Assembly (NCBI GenBank): GCA_025355165.1
Contig: JANYAD010000064.1
Location: forward strand, 1 to 32,999
Reading direction: 5' to 3'
Length of the DNA stretch: 32,999 nucleotides
Source: Gammaproteobacteria bacterium
GTDB lineage: Bacteria; Pseudomonadota; Gammaproteobacteria; Steroidobacterales; Steroidobacteraceae
Shown here: positions 8,202 to 16,322 of the stretch, piece after piece
How positions within the stretch are numbered: position 1 is the first letter of the stretch
Layout of the letters: each line of letters starts with the position of its first letter
Position numbers and translations under genes: made by a program
The notes under the pieces: generated by a model
Seen by the model: the letters and a program-made list of their open reading frames with translations, nothing else
Databases searched by the model: none
What the model was told of the DNA's origin: nothing

Positions 8202-8650
8202 TACTCCACCGGACGGCCGTACTCTTGCGGGCGCAACTCCTGGGCGGCTCGATCCAACACCGCGTTGACGAACTTATGTCCGTCCGTCGCGCCAAACTGC
8301 TTGCTCAAGAGTACGGCTTCGGCGAGGGCCACTCGATACGGCAGCTCGGGACAGGACTGCAGTTCATACAACCCCAGCCACAAAAGAGCATGTTCGATTG
8401 GATCAAGCTCCTGAGGCGGAATCTCGCACAAGCCTGACAGCCGCTGGTCTAAGACATCGCGAGTCGGTGCGATAGCTTCGATCAGGCCGCGAAAATATGC
8501 ACGATCGACCCGCTCCGCCTCCGGGTCTGCAGAAAATTGCTGCAGCACATCCTGCCAGGGCAGCGGATTCATCTGAATCTGATAAAGCGCCTGAAGCGCA
8601 AGGCGACGGGCGAGGCTCCGAGCTCGATGGGCCGTGGCCCCGACGGACAC
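8201..8650 (-). CDS. nusB: Transcription antitermination factor NusB
   Basis: 149 residues. The N-terminal RARSLARRLALQALYQIQ (10-27) is the arginine-rich boxA RNA-binding part, followed by helices that include DVLDQRLSG. The conserved C-terminal half contains PPQELDPIEHALLWLGLYEL, PYRVALAEAVLLSKQFGATDGHKFVNAVLD. NusB pairs with NusE (S10) on boxA of rRNA leaders and promotes antitermination. The start is GTG 8650, immediately after the ribH stop (TAAGTG), with no strong ribosome-binding site, so coupling to ribH is likely. thiL follows with a one-base overlap. Confidence 0.94.
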   Translation of the reverse strand: MSVGATAHRARSLARRLALQALYQIQMNPLPWQDVLQQFSADPEAERVDRAYFRGLIEAIAPTRDVLDQRLSGLCEIPPQELDPIEHALLWLGLYELQSCPELPYRVALAEAVLLSKQFGATDGHKFVNAVLDRAAQELRPQEYGRPVE

Positions 8651-9133
8651 TTAATTGTCCAGGCGGCGCAAGAGGTTAGCCATCTCAATCGCCACTATCG
8701 CAGCATCGGCACCCTTGTTGCCGGCCTTGCCTCCGGCCCGATCCATCGCCTGTTCGGCCGTATCGGTAGTCAGCACTCCGAAGGAAATCGGCACCCCGGA
8801 CTCCAAGCTGATCCGTGCTATCCCTGAAGCGCACTCCCCCGCCACATAATCAAAGTGCGGCGTTTGGCCTCGGATCACGGCTCCTAGCGCAATCAGCGCA
8901 TCGTAGCGTTGCGACATCGCGAGTTTGCGGGCGATGATGGGGATGTCGAAGGCACCCGGCACGCGCACGATTTCAATCTGCTTCTCTGCGACCCCATGTC
9001 GCTTCAACGCATCGAGGGCACCGCGCACCAACACTTCCACCACGAAGTCATTGAACCTGGCGGCAACGAGCGCAAAGCGCAAGTCGCGGGCCAATAGTTC
9101 TCCCTCGATTACCTTAGGCTGATCATTCGGCAC
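8651..9133 (-). CDS. ribH: 6,7-dimethyl-8-ribityllumazine synthase
   Basis: 160 residues from GTG 9133. I prefer this start because GAGGA at 9140-9144 sits six bases before it; the longer form from TTG 9148 begins within three bases of that site. Family motifs: [19 protein letters not shown], the substrate loop [25 protein letters not shown] with the catalytic His, then [16 protein letters not shown] and GNKGADAA. The enzyme joins 5-amino-6-ribitylaminouracil to 3,4-dihydroxy-2-butanone 4-phosphate, the penultimate step of riboflavin synthesis. Family members form pentamers or 60-mer capsids. It lies 47 bases downstream of the ribBX stop. Confidence 0.95.
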   Translation of the reverse strand: MPNDQPKVIEGELLARDLRFALVAARFNDFVVEVLVRGALDALKRHGVAEKQIEIVRVPGAFDIPIIARKLAMSQRYDALIALGAVIRGQTPHFDYVAGECASGIARISLESGVPISFGVLTTDTAEQAMDRAGGKAGNKGADAAIVAIEMANLLRRLDN

Positions 9134-9139
9134 AAAAAA

Positions 9140-9144
9140 TCCTC
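9140..9144 (-). promoter_or_regulatory. Ribosome-binding site that fixes the ribH start
   Basis: On the minus strand GAGGA is followed by six T residues and GTG (9133). The spacing is ideal for that GTG and unusable for TTG 9148, so the short RibH is preferred. Confidence 0.6.
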
Positions 9145-9180
9145 GCAATGGCGGTACCGCAGTATAAGCCCAGGCGCCGC

Positions 9181-10284
9181 TCAGTCATCGCCGTCTACGT
9201 AGCTGGTGATTTCAAGCTCAAAGGCAGCAAGTCCCTGCAGCTGTTTCGGGGCGCTTAGCACGCGCATTCGCTTGAGCCCCAAGTCCTTGAGTATTTGGGC
9301 GCCGATACCGTAGGTTCGCACCACGGTCGCCCCCCCGCGTTGCTGCGCGGGCTTGGCATCCAACTGTCCAATACTCTCCATGAATTCTCGCGGAGACTCT
9401 TCGGGCCGCAATATGACCACAACGCCGGAAGGCTCCTTGGCGACTCGCAGCATGGCCGCCCGCAGCGGCCAGCCAAGCCGCTCGCTACTGACGCCGACCA
9501 CGTCGCGCAGGGTGTCTTTGATATGCACCCGCACCAGCGGTGGCAAACTTGAATTCAGGTCGCCTTTGACCAAGGCAATGTGCACCGTTTTGTTGACGTG
9601 ATCCTCATAGCAGCACAAGCGGAAACACCCGTACTCCGTATCGACCGGCTGGTCGTAAATCCGCTCCACCGAGCGCTCATTTTTCAACCGATAGCGGATC
9701 AAGTCCGCGATCGTCCCGATCTTCAAGCCATGATTGGGAGCAAACAACTCGAGGTCCGGCCGCCGCGCCATACTGCCGTCGTCATTCAATATTTCAACAA
9801 TCATTGCGGCTGCGGAAAAGCCGGCAAGCCGCGCCAGATCGCAACCCGCCTCGGTGTGGCCGGCCCGGGTCAGAACCCCGCCCGGCTGCGCCATCAGCGG
9901 AAAGATATGCCCTGGCTGGCGCAAGTCTTCAGGCCTGGCACTCGGTGCGACCGCCGTTTTGATCGTGTGCGCCCGGTCATGAGCCGAGATTCCCGTGGTC
10001 ACCCCTTCAGCCGCCTCGATCGACAAAGTGAAATTGGTACGATGGCTGCTGTCGGTATCGCTCACCATGAGCGGCAAGCGCAGCTGACGACAGCGCTCGC
10101 GAGTGAGGGTGAGGCAGATAAGCCCGCGGCCGTATCGCGCCATGAAATTCACGTCCTCGGGGCGCACGCATTCGGCGGCCATGATCAAATCGCCCTCGTT
10201 TTCCCGATCCTCATCGTCCATGATCACTGCCATCTTGCCGCGGCGCAAATCCTCAAGGATTTCATCGATCGTGTTGAATGCCAT
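9181..10284 (-). CDS. ribB: 3,4-dihydroxy-2-butanone 4-phosphate synthase with degenerate GTP cyclohydrolase II domain (RibBX type)
   Basis: 367 residues. The N-terminal RibB domain (about 1-205) is intact: [16 protein letters not shown] (23-38), [13 protein letters not shown] (79-91), [20 protein letters not shown] (126-145) and [16 protein letters not shown]. It converts ribulose 5-phosphate to 3,4-dihydroxy-2-butanone 4-phosphate plus formate. The C-terminal part (about 210-367) has the RibA fold outline (VRVH at 251-254, [12 protein letters not shown] at 325-336), but the three zinc cysteines of GTP cyclohydrolase II are gone: the usual RCDCG reads SERLG at 267-271, and the RxEGRGIGL catalytic stretch is replaced. 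This matches the RibBX variant described in Proteobacteria. A separate RibA must therefore exist elsewhere. It sits between ribE (7-base gap) and ribH. Confidence 0.93.
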   Translation of the reverse strand: MAFNTIDEILEDLRRGKMAVIMDDEDRENEGDLIMAAECVRPEDVNFMARYGRGLICLTLTRERCRQLRLPLMVSDTDSSHRTNFTLSIEAAEGVTTGISAHDRAHTIKTAVAPSARPEDLRQPGHIFPLMAQPGGVLTRAGHTEAGCDLARLAGFSAAAMIVEILNDDGSMARRPDLELFAPNHGLKIGTIADLIRYRLKNERSVERIYDQPVDTEYGCFRLCCYEDHVNKTVHIALVKGDLNSSLPPLVRVHIKDTLRDVVGVSSERLGWPLRAAMLRVAKEPSGVVVILRPEESPREFMESIGQLDAKPAQQRGGATVVRTYGIGAQILKDLGLKRMRVLSAPKQLQGLAAFELEITSYVDGDD

Positions 10285-10291
10285 GTGTCGC

Positions 10292-10888
10292 CTAGGTACC
10301 GGTTTTAGTCATGAGTTTTTCAAGATAGCGCGCGATGACGTCGATCTCGACGTTGACCGCGTCGCCGATCCGTAATTCGCCCAATGTCGTGACGGCGTGC
10401 GTGTGCGGGATGATGTTTACGTCGAATTGCTCGCCCTCGATGTGATTGACCGTCAGACTTACCCCATTCAAGGATATCGATCCCTTCGCCGCCACGAATC
10501 GCGTCAGGGACGGCGGCAGCTCAAAGACCAAGCGCCATGACCGCGCATCCTGTTCGAGACGCAGCAGGTGTCCCACCGCATCGACGTGGCCGCTCACCAT
10601 ATGACCGCCCAGGGGATCGCCGGCGCGTAAGCTTGATTCCAGATTGACGTTCGAAGAGACTTTCAGCTTTCCCAAAGTGGTCTTGGCCAAGGTTTCCCGC
10701 GATACGTCCGCGAAGAAACACGCGCCTTGGATACGCGTCACAGTGAGACAAACCCCCTCAACACAGATGCTGTCGCCGATCGCGGTGCGCGCAAGGTCAA
10801 GTCCGGCCGCATCAACACCTAATTCCAAGTCCCCTCGTTCTGCGAGGGAGATGACGCGGCCCTTGGTCGCTATGATCCCGGTGAACAT
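10292..10888 (-). CDS. ribE: Riboflavin synthase, alpha subunit
   Basis: 198 residues. It starts with the invariant MFTGII and contains two tandem lumazine-binding repeats: residues 1 to about 97 ([22 protein letters not shown]) and about 98-190 ([40 protein letters not shown]). The family is a homotrimer that dismutates two ribityllumazine molecules into riboflavin and the pyrimidine precursor. The gene lies between ribD (3-base gap) and ribBX (7-base gap). No ribosome-binding site is obvious apart from AAGAAG inside the end of ribD, so coupling is likely. Some annotations call this gene ribC. Confidence 0.95.
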   Translation of the reverse strand: MFTGIIATKGRVISLAERGDLELGVDAAGLDLARTAIGDSICVEGVCLTVTRIQGACFFADVSRETLAKTTLGKLKVSSNVNLESSLRAGDPLGGHMVSGHVDAVGHLLRLEQDARSWRLVFELPPSLTRFVAAKGSISLNGVSLTVNHIEGEQFDVNIIPHTHAVTTLGELRIGDAVNVEIDVIARYLEKLMTKTGT

Positions 10889-10891
10889 TCG

Positions 10892-11965
10892 TTATGTCTT
10901 CTTCAGTTGCAAAGTCAGGCGTACATCATCGCCGAGCTGGCGCAGATCACGGAACTCGAACGATGGCGGCACAGTTAAGCTGCTTAAGCGAGTGCGTATC
11001 AGCGGTGCCGCCGCCTCGCCAAGTAGTTTCGGTGCGACATACAGTACCATCTCGTCGACCAGATGCTTGGCGATGAAGGACCCTGCCAGGGTGGGCCCGC
11101 ACTCGAGCAACACTTCGTTTATCTCGCGTGCGCTCAAATGTTGCATTACAGCCGCAAGATCCAATCCGCCTTCGGCACGCGCAACCCTTTCCACTTGAAG
11201 ATCCTTAAATGCACCGAGCGGTGCTTCAGCGGCGGCAAATATCAGGGTCCCCGTATCGCTGAATATTTTCGAAGCGCGCGGCGTCGTGAGCATGGTGTCC
11301 AGCACGACCCGCAGTGGCTGTCGCACCGCCGGGCCATAGTTCAAACGCACGTTGAGCTTTGGATTGTCGCTGCGCACCGTACCTGAGCCGGTGAGCACGG
11401 CGGAACTGCGCGCACGCCAGCTCTGGACATCCGCCCGCGACGCCTCGCCGCTAATCCACGTTTGGCCACCCGTGTCTAGCGCCGTGCGCCCGTCCAGACT
11501 CATCGCGAGCTTTAAGCGTACGTAGGGCCGGCCCCGCTCGAATCGCGAAAAAAAACCCGGGTTGAGCCTGCGGGCCTCATCGGCGAACATGCCCACTTCC
11601 ACCGCGATGCCGGCTTTGGTCAGACGTTCGATTCCGCCGCCTGCGACTAAAGGATTGGGATCGCGAGTGCAGCAAACCACGCGGACTATGCCCGCCGCGA
11701 TCAAGGCCTCGGCGCACGGGGGAGTGCGTCCGGTATGGCTGCACGGCTCCAAAGTGACATAGGCCGTCGCACCACGCGCATCCCCTCCGGCATTGCGCAA
11801 TGCGAGCACCTCGGCATGGGGCTCGCCGGCCCGAACATGCCAGCCTTCCGCCAGCGCCCCTTGTGCGCCCGCGATGACGCACCCAACACGGGGGTTCGGA
11901 TCAGTGGTGTAGAGCCCGCGCGCGGCCAACTCCAGTGCACGCGCCATATGGGTACGATCAGTCAT
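10892..11965 (-). CDS. ribD: Bifunctional pyrimidine deaminase/reductase RibD
   Basis: 357 residues from ATG 11965. The frame stays open upstream to 12124, but that extension is a shadow of nrdR. Deaminase domain 1 to about 145: zinc ligands His50 in PHAEVLALR, Cys75 in [12 protein letters not shown] and Cys84. Reductase domain about 148-357: [44 protein letters not shown]. It deaminates and then NADPH-reduces the GTP cyclohydrolase II product in riboflavin synthesis. The start overlaps the nrdR end by 8 bases and the stop is 3 bases before ribE, so translation is tightly coupled. No FMN riboswitch fits upstream. Confidence 0.95.
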   Translation of the reverse strand: MTDRTHMARALELAARGLYTTDPNPRVGCVIAGAQGALAEGWHVRAGEPHAEVLALRNAGGDARGATAYVTLEPCSHTGRTPPCAEALIAAGIVRVVCCTRDPNPLVAGGGIERLTKAGIAVEVGMFADEARRLNPGFFSRFERGRPYVRLKLAMSLDGRTALDTGGQTWISGEASRADVQSWRARSSAVLTGSGTVRSDNPKLNVRLNYGPAVRQPLRVVLDTMLTTPRASKIFSDTGTLIFAAAEAPLGAFKDLQVERVARAEGGLDLAAVMQHLSAREINEVLLECGPTLAGSFIAKHLVDEMVLYVAPKLLGEAAAPLIRTRLSSLTVPPSFEFRDLRQLGDDVRLTLQLKKT

Positions 11966-12482
11966 CCTCATCCTCGGCCGTCGCGCCCGGCAGCAAAGGC
12001 AGTTGGTCTTTGCTGGGTTCGCGCCGACGGCGATGCCGCCGCAACTGCTCGATTTCAGTGCGGAAGGCATCCAAATCTTGGAAGCTGCGGTACACCGACG
12101 CAAAACGCACATACCCCACTTCATCCAGGTGGCGCAGCTCCTCCATCACCATTTCGCCAATGCTGCGAGCGGCCATTTCCCGCTCGCCCAAGCTGCGCAA
12201 CTTGTGACAAATTCTGGCCGCAGCCGCCTCGATCGCTTCGCGAGAAACAGGGCGCTTTTCCAACGCCTTGTGCATACCCGTGAGCAGCTTTTTCTCATCG
12301 AATGGTTCGCGGCTGCGATCGCCCTTAACCACCGTCGGCAGCAACAGCTCCGCGGCTTCGAAAGTGGTGAATCGTTCGGTACACGCAAGACATTCGCGGC
12401 GTCTGCGAATTTGCCGCCCCTCGCCGGCGAGGCGAGAGTCAATTACCTTAGTCTCGCTGTGACCGCAAAAGGGGCAATGCAT
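11958..12482 (-). CDS. nrdR: Transcriptional repressor NrdR
   Basis: 174 residues, slightly longer than the usual 150 or so because of a charged tail ([13 protein letters not shown] ... DEDD). The N-terminal zinc ribbon has Cys3, Cys6, Cys31 and Cys34 ([29 protein letters not shown]). The ATP-cone (about 49-139) starts [16 protein letters not shown] and includes IGEMVMEEL and [10 protein letters not shown]. The family senses ATP/dATP and represses ribonucleotide reductase genes by binding NrdR boxes. It is 19 bases downstream of glyA and overlaps ribD; this glyA-nrdR-ribD order is common in Gammaproteobacteria. Confidence 0.96.
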   Translation of the reverse strand: MHCPFCGHSETKVIDSRLAGEGRQIRRRRECLACTERFTTFEAAELLLPTVVKGDRSREPFDEKKLLTGMHKALEKRPVSREAIEAAAARICHKLRSLGEREMAARSIGEMVMEELRHLDEVGYVRFASVYRSFQDLDAFRTEIEQLRRHRRRREPSKDQLPLLPGATAEDEDD

Positions 12483-12501
12483 TCTGGATTCTCATCGATG
12501 C

Positions 12502-13755
12502 CTACCCATAGACGGGGAAGCCCCTGCAAATCGCCAACACTTCGTTTCGGGCACGCTCGACGGCCGATTCATCACCCATGTGATCGAGCACATCGGCGAT
12601 GCATTTCGAAAGCTGCTGAACTTCGGGCTCTTTGAAGCCGCGCGTCGTCACCGCAGGCGTACCGATCCGCAACCCACTGCTGATGGAAGGTGGCCGTGGA
12701 TCGTTGGGCACCGCATTTTTATTGACGGTCATGTGCGCTCGGCCCAAGGCCGCATCCGCGTCCTTGCCGGTGATGTTCTTATCGATCAGATCGACCAAGA
12801 ACAAATGATTGTCGGTGCCGCCCGATACGATCTTGTAGCCGCGTTGCTGCAGTACTTGGGTCATGGCCCGCGCGTTGGCAATCACCTGCGAGGAGTAGGA
12901 TTTGAATTCAGGCTGCAGCGCCTCCAGGAAAGCGACGGCTTTGGCGGCGATCACATGCATAAGGGGGCCGCCCTGAGTGCCCGGGAACACCATGGAGTTA
13001 AACTTTTTGTGCAAGTCGGCGTGCGGCCGCGCCAGAATCAGGCCGCCGCGCGGACCGCGCAGGGTTTTATGCGTGGTCGTCGTTACCACATCGGCGATCG
13101 GTACCGGGTTCGGATACAGGCCTGCGGCGATCAAACCGGCAACGTGCGCCATGTCGACGAATAGGTACGCGCCGATCGAATCGGCAATCGCGCGGAAGCG
13201 CGCCCAGTCAACCACGCGTGAATAAGCCGAGAACCCGGCGACGATCATCTTGGGGCGGTGTTCTTGCGCGAGACGATCGACTTGATCGTAATCGATCAAA
13301 CCGGTGTCCGGCACGATCCCATATTGCACAGGCTTGAAAAACTTGCCCGAGAAATTGACCTTCGCGCCATGAGTCAAGTGCCCTCCGTGATCGAGACTCA
13401 TGCCTAGTATGGTATCGCCGGGACTCAACAGGGCGAAATACACCGCCGCATTAGCCTGCGAACCCGAATGCGGCTGAACGTTGGCATAGGCGGCCCCAAA
13501 TAACTGCTTTGCGCGATCGATCGCCAAGGTTTCCGCTATATCGACAAATTCACAGCCGCCGTAATAGCGCTTCCCTGGATATCCTTCGGCATACTTGTTG
13601 GTGAGCACCGAGCCCTGGGCTTCGAGAACTCTCGGACTCGCATAATTCTCCGAGGCGATCAGCTCGATGTGATCTTCCTGGCGACCTCGCTCGCTTGCAA
13701 TTGCTCGGGCCAGTTCAGGATCGAAGCCGGCAATTGACATTTGTGCGCTAAACAT
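12502..13755 (-). CDS. glyA: Serine hydroxymethyltransferase
   Basis: 417 residues, standard length. The PLP lysine is in [14 protein letters not shown] (Lys230). Other motifs: [61 protein letters not shown]. It interconverts serine plus tetrahydrofolate with glycine plus methylene-tetrahydrofolate and supplies one-carbon units for purine and thymidylate synthesis. The chosen ATG has GGAG eight bases upstream; a second in-frame ATG at 13740 lacks this. It is the first gene of the long minus-strand run and is divergent from ettA. Codon 230 and all cofactor-contact motifs look intact. Confidence 0.97.
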   Translation of the reverse strand: MFSAQMSIAGFDPELARAIASERGRQEDHIELIASENYASPRVLEAQGSVLTNKYAEGYPGKRYYGGCEFVDIAETLAIDRAKQLFGAAYANVQPHSGSQANAAVYFALLSPGDTILGMSLDHGGHLTHGAKVNFSGKFFKPVQYGIVPDTGLIDYDQVDRLAQEHRPKMIVAGFSAYSRVVDWARFRAIADSIGAYLFVDMAHVAGLIAAGLYPNPVPIADVVTTTTHKTLRGPRGGLILARPHADLHKKFNSMVFPGTQGGPLMHVIAAKAVAFLEALQPEFKSYSSQVIANARAMTQVLQQRGYKIVSGGTDNHLFLVDLIDKNITGKDADAALGRAHMTVNKNAVPNDPRPPSISSGLRIGTPAVTTRGFKEPEVQQLSKCIADVLDHMGDESAVERARNEVLAICRGFPVYG

Positions 13756-13781
13756 GACTTAACTCCAGTAGATAGCCGGTA

Positions 13782-13787
13782 ATTGTA
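13782..13787 (-). promoter_or_regulatory. Possible -10 element for the glyA-rib-nusB-thiL run
   Basis: On the minus strand TACAAT (5 of 6) lies 26 bases upstream of the glyA ATG, with a weak -35 candidate (TAGGGA) 17 bases further up. The position suits a short leader carrying the GGAG site. The -35 is poor, so this is tentative. Confidence 0.35.
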
Positions 13788-13826
13788 GCTTAATCGACTA
13801 AGGTTCCCTAGCGAGTAGCCTGCATC

Positions 13827-13855
13827 GTGACAAGCACCGGCGACTCGCGGATAAT
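13827..13855 (+). promoter_or_regulatory. Sigma-70-type promoter for ettA
   Basis: GTGACA at 13827-13832 (5 of 6) and GATAAT at 13850-13855 (5 of 6) are separated by exactly 17 bases. Transcription would start near 13862, leaving a leader of about 45 bases before the ettA ATG at 13908. This is the best-formed plus-strand promoter I found. Confidence 0.6.
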
Positions 13856-13907
13856 TCGTACAGTTCCCCGCGATTTCACGGGATCACTTCAAAATATAGG
13901 TTAATAG

Positions 13908-15581
13908 ATGGCTCAGTTCATTTACACCATGAACCGGGTTGGCAAGGTCGTGCCGCCCAAGCGCATCATTTTGCGCGATATCAGCCTGAGTTTTTTCCCC
14001 GGCGCGAAAATCGGCGTGCTGGGACTGAACGGGTCCGGCAAATCCACCTTGCTGAAAATCATGTCCGGCCTCGACAAGGACATCGAAGGCGAGGCTCGTG
14101 CCCAATCGGGCATCAAGGTCGGCTACTTGCCGCAAGAACCTGCGCTGGATGAAACCAGAACGGTGCGAGAGGTCGTTGGCGAAGGGGTAAGCGAGGTGCA
14201 AAGCCTGTTAGATCGCTTCAATGCGATCAGCGACAAATTCGCCGAACCCCTGTCGGACGATGAAATGAACAAGCTCATGGAAGAGCAGGCCAAGATGCAG
14301 GACAAAATCGATGCGGTGGGCGGCTGGGAACTGGAGCGAAAGCTCGAAATCGCCGCCGATTCGCTGCGCCTACCGCCGTGGGATGCGCTGGTCGGAAAGC
14401 TTTCCGGCGGCGAGAAGCGCCGCGTCGCTTTGTGCAGGCTGCTGTTATCCAAGCCCGACATGTTGCTGCTCGACGAGCCCACCAACCACTTGGATGCGGA
14501 ATCGGTAGCCTGGCTCGAGCACTTCTTGGAGGAATATCCGAGCACGGTGATCGCCGTCACGCACGATCGCTACTTCCTCGACAATGTAGCCGAATGGATC
14601 CTGGAGCTGGATCGCGGCCATGGGATCCCGTGGCAGGGCAACTACTCGTCGTGGCTGGAACAGAAGGGCCAGCGGCTGGCACAGGAGGAGCGCCAGCAAG
14701 ATGCGCTGGCTAAAACCCTCAAGCGCGAGTTGGAATGGGTGCGCACCAACCCAAAAGCCCGCCAGGCCAAATCCAAGGCTCGCTTGCAGCGATATGAGGA
14801 ATTAGCCTCTCAAGACTTTCAAAAACGCAACGAGACCAACGAAATCTATATCCCGCCGGGAGATCGTCTCGGCGATCTGGTGATCGAATGCAAGAACTTG
14901 AGGAAGGGCTACGACGATCGGCTGCTGATCGACTCCTTGAGCTTCAATCTACCCCCCGGGGGGATCGTGGGCATCATTGGACCCAACGGTGCCGGGAAAA
15001 CCACGCTGTTCCGCATGCTCTCAGGGATCGAAAAGCCGGACAGCGGCGAAATTCGCCTGGGCCCGAGCGTCAAGCTCGCCTATGTAGATCAATCGCGGCA
15101 AGCGCTGAATGATAAAAACACGGTTTGGCAAGAGATTTCCGGCGGGCTGGATCTTATCAAGGTCGGCAACTATGAGACCTCATCACGCGGTTATGTGGGC
15201 CGCTTTAATTTTAAAGGGGTACAACAGGGACAAAACATCGGCGAGCTGTCCGGGGGCGAGCGCAACCGGGTTCACCTCGCAAAGGTATTGAAGGCGGGCG
15301 GCAACGTCTTATTGCTCGACGAGCCGACCAACGATCTGGATATCGAGACGCTGCGCGCTCTGGAAGATGCGCTGGTGGCGTTCCCGGGCTGCGCGGTGGT
15401 CATTTCCCACGATCGCTGGTTCCTCGATCGGATCGCGACCCATATATTGGCATTCGAAGGCGACTCGCAAGTCGTGTGGTTCGAGGGTAACTACCAGGAA
15501 TACGTCGATGACTACAAAAAACGCAAAGGGGAAGATGCCAATCAGCCCCACCGGATTCGTTACAAACCACTCTCGGGCTAA
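13908..15581 (+). CDS. ettA: Energy-dependent translational throttle protein EttA (ABC-F)
   Basis: 557 residues, matching EttA. Two ABC domains without membrane segments: Walker [10 protein letters not shown] (39-47), signature [12 protein letters not shown] (about 165) and Walker [12 protein letters not shown]; then Walker [10 protein letters not shown] (about 359), signature [12 protein letters not shown] (about 446) and Walker [12 protein letters not shown]. Between them is the charged P-site tRNA-interaction linker (about 240-300, [21 protein letters not shown]). Family members bind the ribosomal E site and gate the first elongation cycles according to ADP/ATP ratio. The start [13 protein letters not shown] is typical. 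A DUF4145-like gene follows 3 bases after the stop. Confidence 0.96.
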   Translation: MAQFIYTMNRVGKVVPPKRIILRDISLSFFPGAKIGVLGLNGSGKSTLLKIMSGLDKDIEGEARAQSGIKVGYLPQEPALDETRTVREVVGEGVSEVQSLLDRFNAISDKFAEPLSDDEMNKLMEEQAKMQDKIDAVGGWELERKLEIAADSLRLPPWDALVGKLSGGEKRRVALCRLLLSKPDMLLLDEPTNHLDAESVAWLEHFLEEYPSTVIAVTHDRYFLDNVAEWILELDRGHGIPWQGNYSSWLEQKGQRLAQEERQQDALAKTLKRELEWVRTNPKARQAKSKARLQRYEELASQDFQKRNETNEIYIPPGDRLGDLVIECKNLRKGYDDRLLIDSLSFNLPPGGIVGIIGPNGAGKTTLFRMLSGIEKPDSGEIRLGPSVKLAYVDQSRQALNDKNTVWQEISGGLDLIKVGNYETSSRGYVGRFNFKGVQQGQNIGELSGGERNRVHLAKVLKAGGNVLLLDEPTNDLDIETLRALEDALVAFPGCAVVISHDRWFLDRIATHILAFEGDSQVVWFEGNYQEYVDDYKKRKGEDANQPHRIRYKPLSG

Positions 15582-15584
15582 TCT

Positions 15585-16292
15585 ATGAGCATTTACATCA
15601 CGCCCCAAGACGAGCTGCATGTCGAATACCACGGCATTGCCCTGACTTGCCCGCATTGCCAGACCCTTACACATTTGACGCCGGTCGCGGTGCCAAAATT
15701 CGAAGATCTCAGCCGCCGCAAGCCCAAGCACGTCGGGATCGTGTTTCGCTGCGATACATGCGCGGAGCCGATTTTCCTCAAGTTCCTCACCAAGGCGTAC
15801 ACCGCTTTGCGCGTGGAACTCGCTGCCAGTTATATGGAGATCGAGCGGGCGCGAGAGAGTTTTCCTTTGACCTACTTGCCCGAAGAAGCCGAAGGCTTGT
15901 TCAAAGAGGCCCTCAATTGCTATTCCGCCGCGTGCTACAACGCGTTCGGCTCGATGAGCCGGCGCACCGCGCAGTCCTTGTTTCGCGAGCTGGGCGAGCG
16001 CGGCAAACTGGAGCTTTTCGATACCCTGCAGGAGATCCGCTCGCTGGCGGACCTCGACGATGACACCTTTGCGACCCTGCGGGCCCTGCTTTTCGGCAGC
16101 GACAGCGACCCGTGGCCCAATCAGCCCAACTTGGATTCAGAGCAAGCGGGCATACTACTGGAAGTTATGCGCGACCTGCTCTATCAGACGTTTGTGCGCA
16201 AAGCGCGACTGGTACAGGCGATGACCTTTCGCAGGTTCGTCGCCCCCAACCAAACTGAGCCGGTGTTCATGCCGCCAACCGCAGTACGCTGA
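15585..16292 (+). CDS. Zinc-ribbon protein with DUF4145-like domain
   Basis: 235 residues. Cys22-x2-Cys25 (TCPHC) and Cys56-x2-Cys59 (RCDTC) look like a treble-clef or zinc-ribbon site. The middle part, about 95-160 (PEEAEGLFKEALNCYSAACYNAFGSMSRRTAQSLFREL), resembles DUF4145 helical regions, a domain often found in restriction or other nucleic-acid-associated proteins and as stand-alone hypotheticals. The residues after Cys59 (IFLKFLTKAY) suggest a beta hairpin. It starts 3 bases after ettA, so the two are probably co-transcribed, hinting at a translation- or stress-related role; that is inference. It converges with purL, leaving about 30 bases with no visible terminator. Confidence 0.8.
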   Translation: MSIYITPQDELHVEYHGIALTCPHCQTLTHLTPVAVPKFEDLSRRKPKHVGIVFRCDTCAEPIFLKFLTKAYTALRVELAASYMEIERARESFPLTYLPEEAEGLFKEALNCYSAACYNAFGSMSRRTAQSLFRELGERGKLELFDTLQEIRSLADLDDDTFATLRALLFGSDSDPWPNQPNLDSEQAGILLEVMRDLLYQTFVRKARLVQAMTFRRFVAPNQTEPVFMPPTAVR

Positions 16293-16322
16293 TTACTACC
16301 TCGCACTGATATCGTTCGGTTG

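Noticed and set aside
7630-8268. Plus-strand 212-residue open frame
   Set aside because: It lies antisense across thiL and nusB, whose family motifs are clear; the translation is Arg/Ser/Pro-rich with no domain.
9580-10308. Plus-strand 242-residue open frame
   Set aside because: Antisense shadow of ribBX; no family features and no ribosome-binding site.
9100-12000. FMN riboswitch for the riboflavin genes
   Set aside because: Gaps between glyA, nrdR, ribD, ribE, ribBX and ribH are 47 bases or less or overlapping; no RFN element can fit.
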